From: Gammaproteobacteria bacterium
GTDB lineage: Bacteria > Pseudomonadota > Gammaproteobacteria > Burkholderiales > Burkholderiaceae_B
Direction of reading: 5' to 3'
Length of the DNA: 64,000 nucleotides
NCBI GenBank assembly: GCA_018815245.1
Contig: JAHIXK010000008.1
Span: forward strand, 62,001 to 126,000
Shown: positions 63,012-64,000 of the stretch, one piece after another
How positions within the stretch are numbered: position 1 is the stretch's first letter
Layout: the number at the start of each line of letters is the position of its first letter
Notes under the pieces: model-generated
Told to the model about the DNA's origin: nothing
What the model saw: the letters and a program-made list of their open reading frames with translations, nothing else
The model's database searches: none
Program-made: the position numbers and the translations under genes

Positions 63012-64000
63012 TTATGCAGCCTCCTTGTTGGCGTAAACATGGTCTTTGAATGGGTCAGCGCCAATGCGGTCGAGTGTGTCGATGAACAATTCATCTTCAT
63101 GGCGCTCGCGCACATACACTTCCAGCAACTTCACAACCACACCGGGTACGTCTTCGGCGTAGAACGATTTACCAATCACCTTGCCGATGGAGGCATCGTT
63201 GCCTTGGCGGCCGCCCAAGGTAACCTGGTACCACTCTTCGCCGTTTTTATCGACACCCAAAATGCCAATGTTGCCAATGTGGTGGTGTCCGCAAGAATTG
63301 ATACAACCTGAAATGTTCAGGCTAAGGTCGCCCAGGTCAAACTGGTAATCCAGATTGTCCACAGCTTCCTGAATGCCCAAGGCAATTGGAATGGATTTGG
63401 CATTGGCCAGTGAACAGAAATCGCCGCCGGGGCAGGCAATCATGTCGCTTACCAAGCCAATATTGGGCATGGCCAGGTTGTGTTCTTTCAGGGTGCTCCA
63501 CAGCTCGAACAAATCCTGTTCGGCCACATCGGACAACACAAAGTTTTGCTCGTGCGTCACACGCAGTTCACCGAATGAATACTGCTCAGCCAAATCCGCG
63601 ATCAGGTGCATTTCAGCGGTGTTTGCATCGCCGGGGGCAATGCCTGGACGCTTCAGTGAAATGCTGATGGCCACGTAACCGGGTTGGCGGTGTTCGCGTG
63701 CGTTGCGTGTCAACCAGCGATCGAAGCCCACATGCTTGGCGCGCAGACCACGGTTTTGCTCGGCAATGGTGGCCACTTGTTCAGCACTGAATTGATCGTA
63801 AGCCGGGGCTGTGAAAAAGGATGAAACCCGGTCAAATTCTTTCTGGGGAATCACCGACACACCACCCTTGATGTGCTGCCACTCTTCTTCAACCTGCTTG
63901 GCAAATTCTTCAGGGCCAATCGCGCGCACCAGAATTTTGATGCGGGCTTTGTACAGGTTGTCGCGGCGGCCATAGCGGTTGTACACGCGCATTACCGCTT
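63012..64000 (-). CDS. cysI: Sulfite (or nitrite/sulfite) reductase hemoprotein, 5' part beyond window
   Basis: Coding runs off the right edge; only the C-terminal 329 or so residues are present, and the ATG at 63992 is internal (codons continue upstream to the edge). Siroheme/[4Fe-4S] ligands: CPGGDFC (MIACPGGDFCSLANAK) and the C-x3-C of SGCINSCGHHHIGN. Reduces sulfite to sulfide with six electrons. First visible gene of the cysI-DUF934-cysH-cysD-cysN-cobA operon, so it matches the assimilatory sulfite reductase. Electron partner not visible. Confidence 0.94.
   Translation of the reverse strand, partial: AVMRVYNRYGRRDNLYKARIKILVRAIGPEEFAKQVEEEWQHIKGGVSVIPQKEFDRVSSFFTAPAYDQFSAEQVATIAEQNRGLRAKHVGFDRWLTRNAREHRQPGYVAISISLKRPGIAPGDANTAEMHLIADLAEQYSFGELRVTHEQNFVLSDVAEQDLFELWSTLKEHNLAMPNIGLVSDMIACPGGDFCSLANAKSIPIALGIQEAVDNLDYQFDLGDLSLNISGCINSCGHHHIGNIGILGVDKNGEEWYQVTLGGRQGNDASIGKVIGKSFYAEDVPGVVVKLLEVYVRERHEDELFIDTLDRIGADPFKDHVYANKEAA

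Overview
The window reads as chromosomal DNA from a betaproteobacterium of the order Burkholderiales. The evidence is the rpsU-yqeY-dnaG-rpoD-tRNA(CAT) block, a sulfate-assimilation operon containing a DUF934 gene, the holC-pepA/lptFG arrangement, and a sigma-70 with a long Lys/Ala/Pro-rich head. A Limnobacter-like genus is my best guess, from general gene content only. Coding density is very high. No gene-free stretch exceeds 300 bases, and I saw no IS element, prophage, CRISPR array or rRNA.

Layout. 1-7.6 kb: assimilatory nitrite and nitrate reduction (nirB cut by the left edge, nirD, nasA), then a YbiB-like protein and a YhiN-like flavoprotein. 7.6-13.3 kb: the macromolecular-synthesis genes rpsU, yqeY, dnaG and rpoD, a CAT-anticodon tRNA and a terminator. 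13.3-18.2 kb (minus): a minor-pilin operon fimT-pilV-pilW-pilX-pilY1-pilE, visibly AT-richer than its surroundings, with a short PilY1. 18.3-21.3 kb: a ferredoxin-reductase/fatty-acid-desaturase pair behind two related palindromes, then a small outer-membrane barrel. 21.4-24.7 kb: a periplasmic binding protein paired with a hybrid histidine kinase. 24.7-33.3 kb: mixed genes (methyltransferase, small membrane protein, chemoreceptor, TauE/SafE permease, cupredoxin-like protein, HD-GYP protein, two oxidoreductases, YaiI, EthD). 33.3-38.4 kb (minus): a translationally coupled operon best read as ectoine catabolism (doeB2-doeD-doeA-doeC). 38.6-43.3 kb: GDPD, alaS, tusA and a PIN-domain gene. 43.4-49.6 kb: BLUF photoreceptor, metallo-beta-lactamase-fold protein, valS and a CHASE3-type chemoreceptor. 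49.6-54.7 kb: holC, pepA, lptF, lptG and cbiX. 54.8-58.4 kb: a 1216-residue orphan protein. 58.5-64 kb (minus): cysI (cut by the right edge), DUF934, cysH, cysD, cysN and cobA.

The two ends of the window work together. NirB and CysI both need siroheme, and the window carries uroporphyrinogen-III methyltransferase (cobA) and a CbiX-type chelatase, although no precorrin-2 dehydrogenase is visible here.

The most striking anomaly is in alaS. About 120 in-frame codons of AT-rich DNA interrupt an otherwise textbook alanyl-tRNA synthetase. The foreign codon style runs on through roughly ten conserved AlaRS codons at the right border. Other points worth a second look are the orphan protein with a nucleotidyltransferase-like head and MORN-like tail, AT-hook-like motifs in the sigma-70 head, a four-cysteine cluster in the DoeD-like aminotransferase, and the binding-protein/hybrid-kinase pair.
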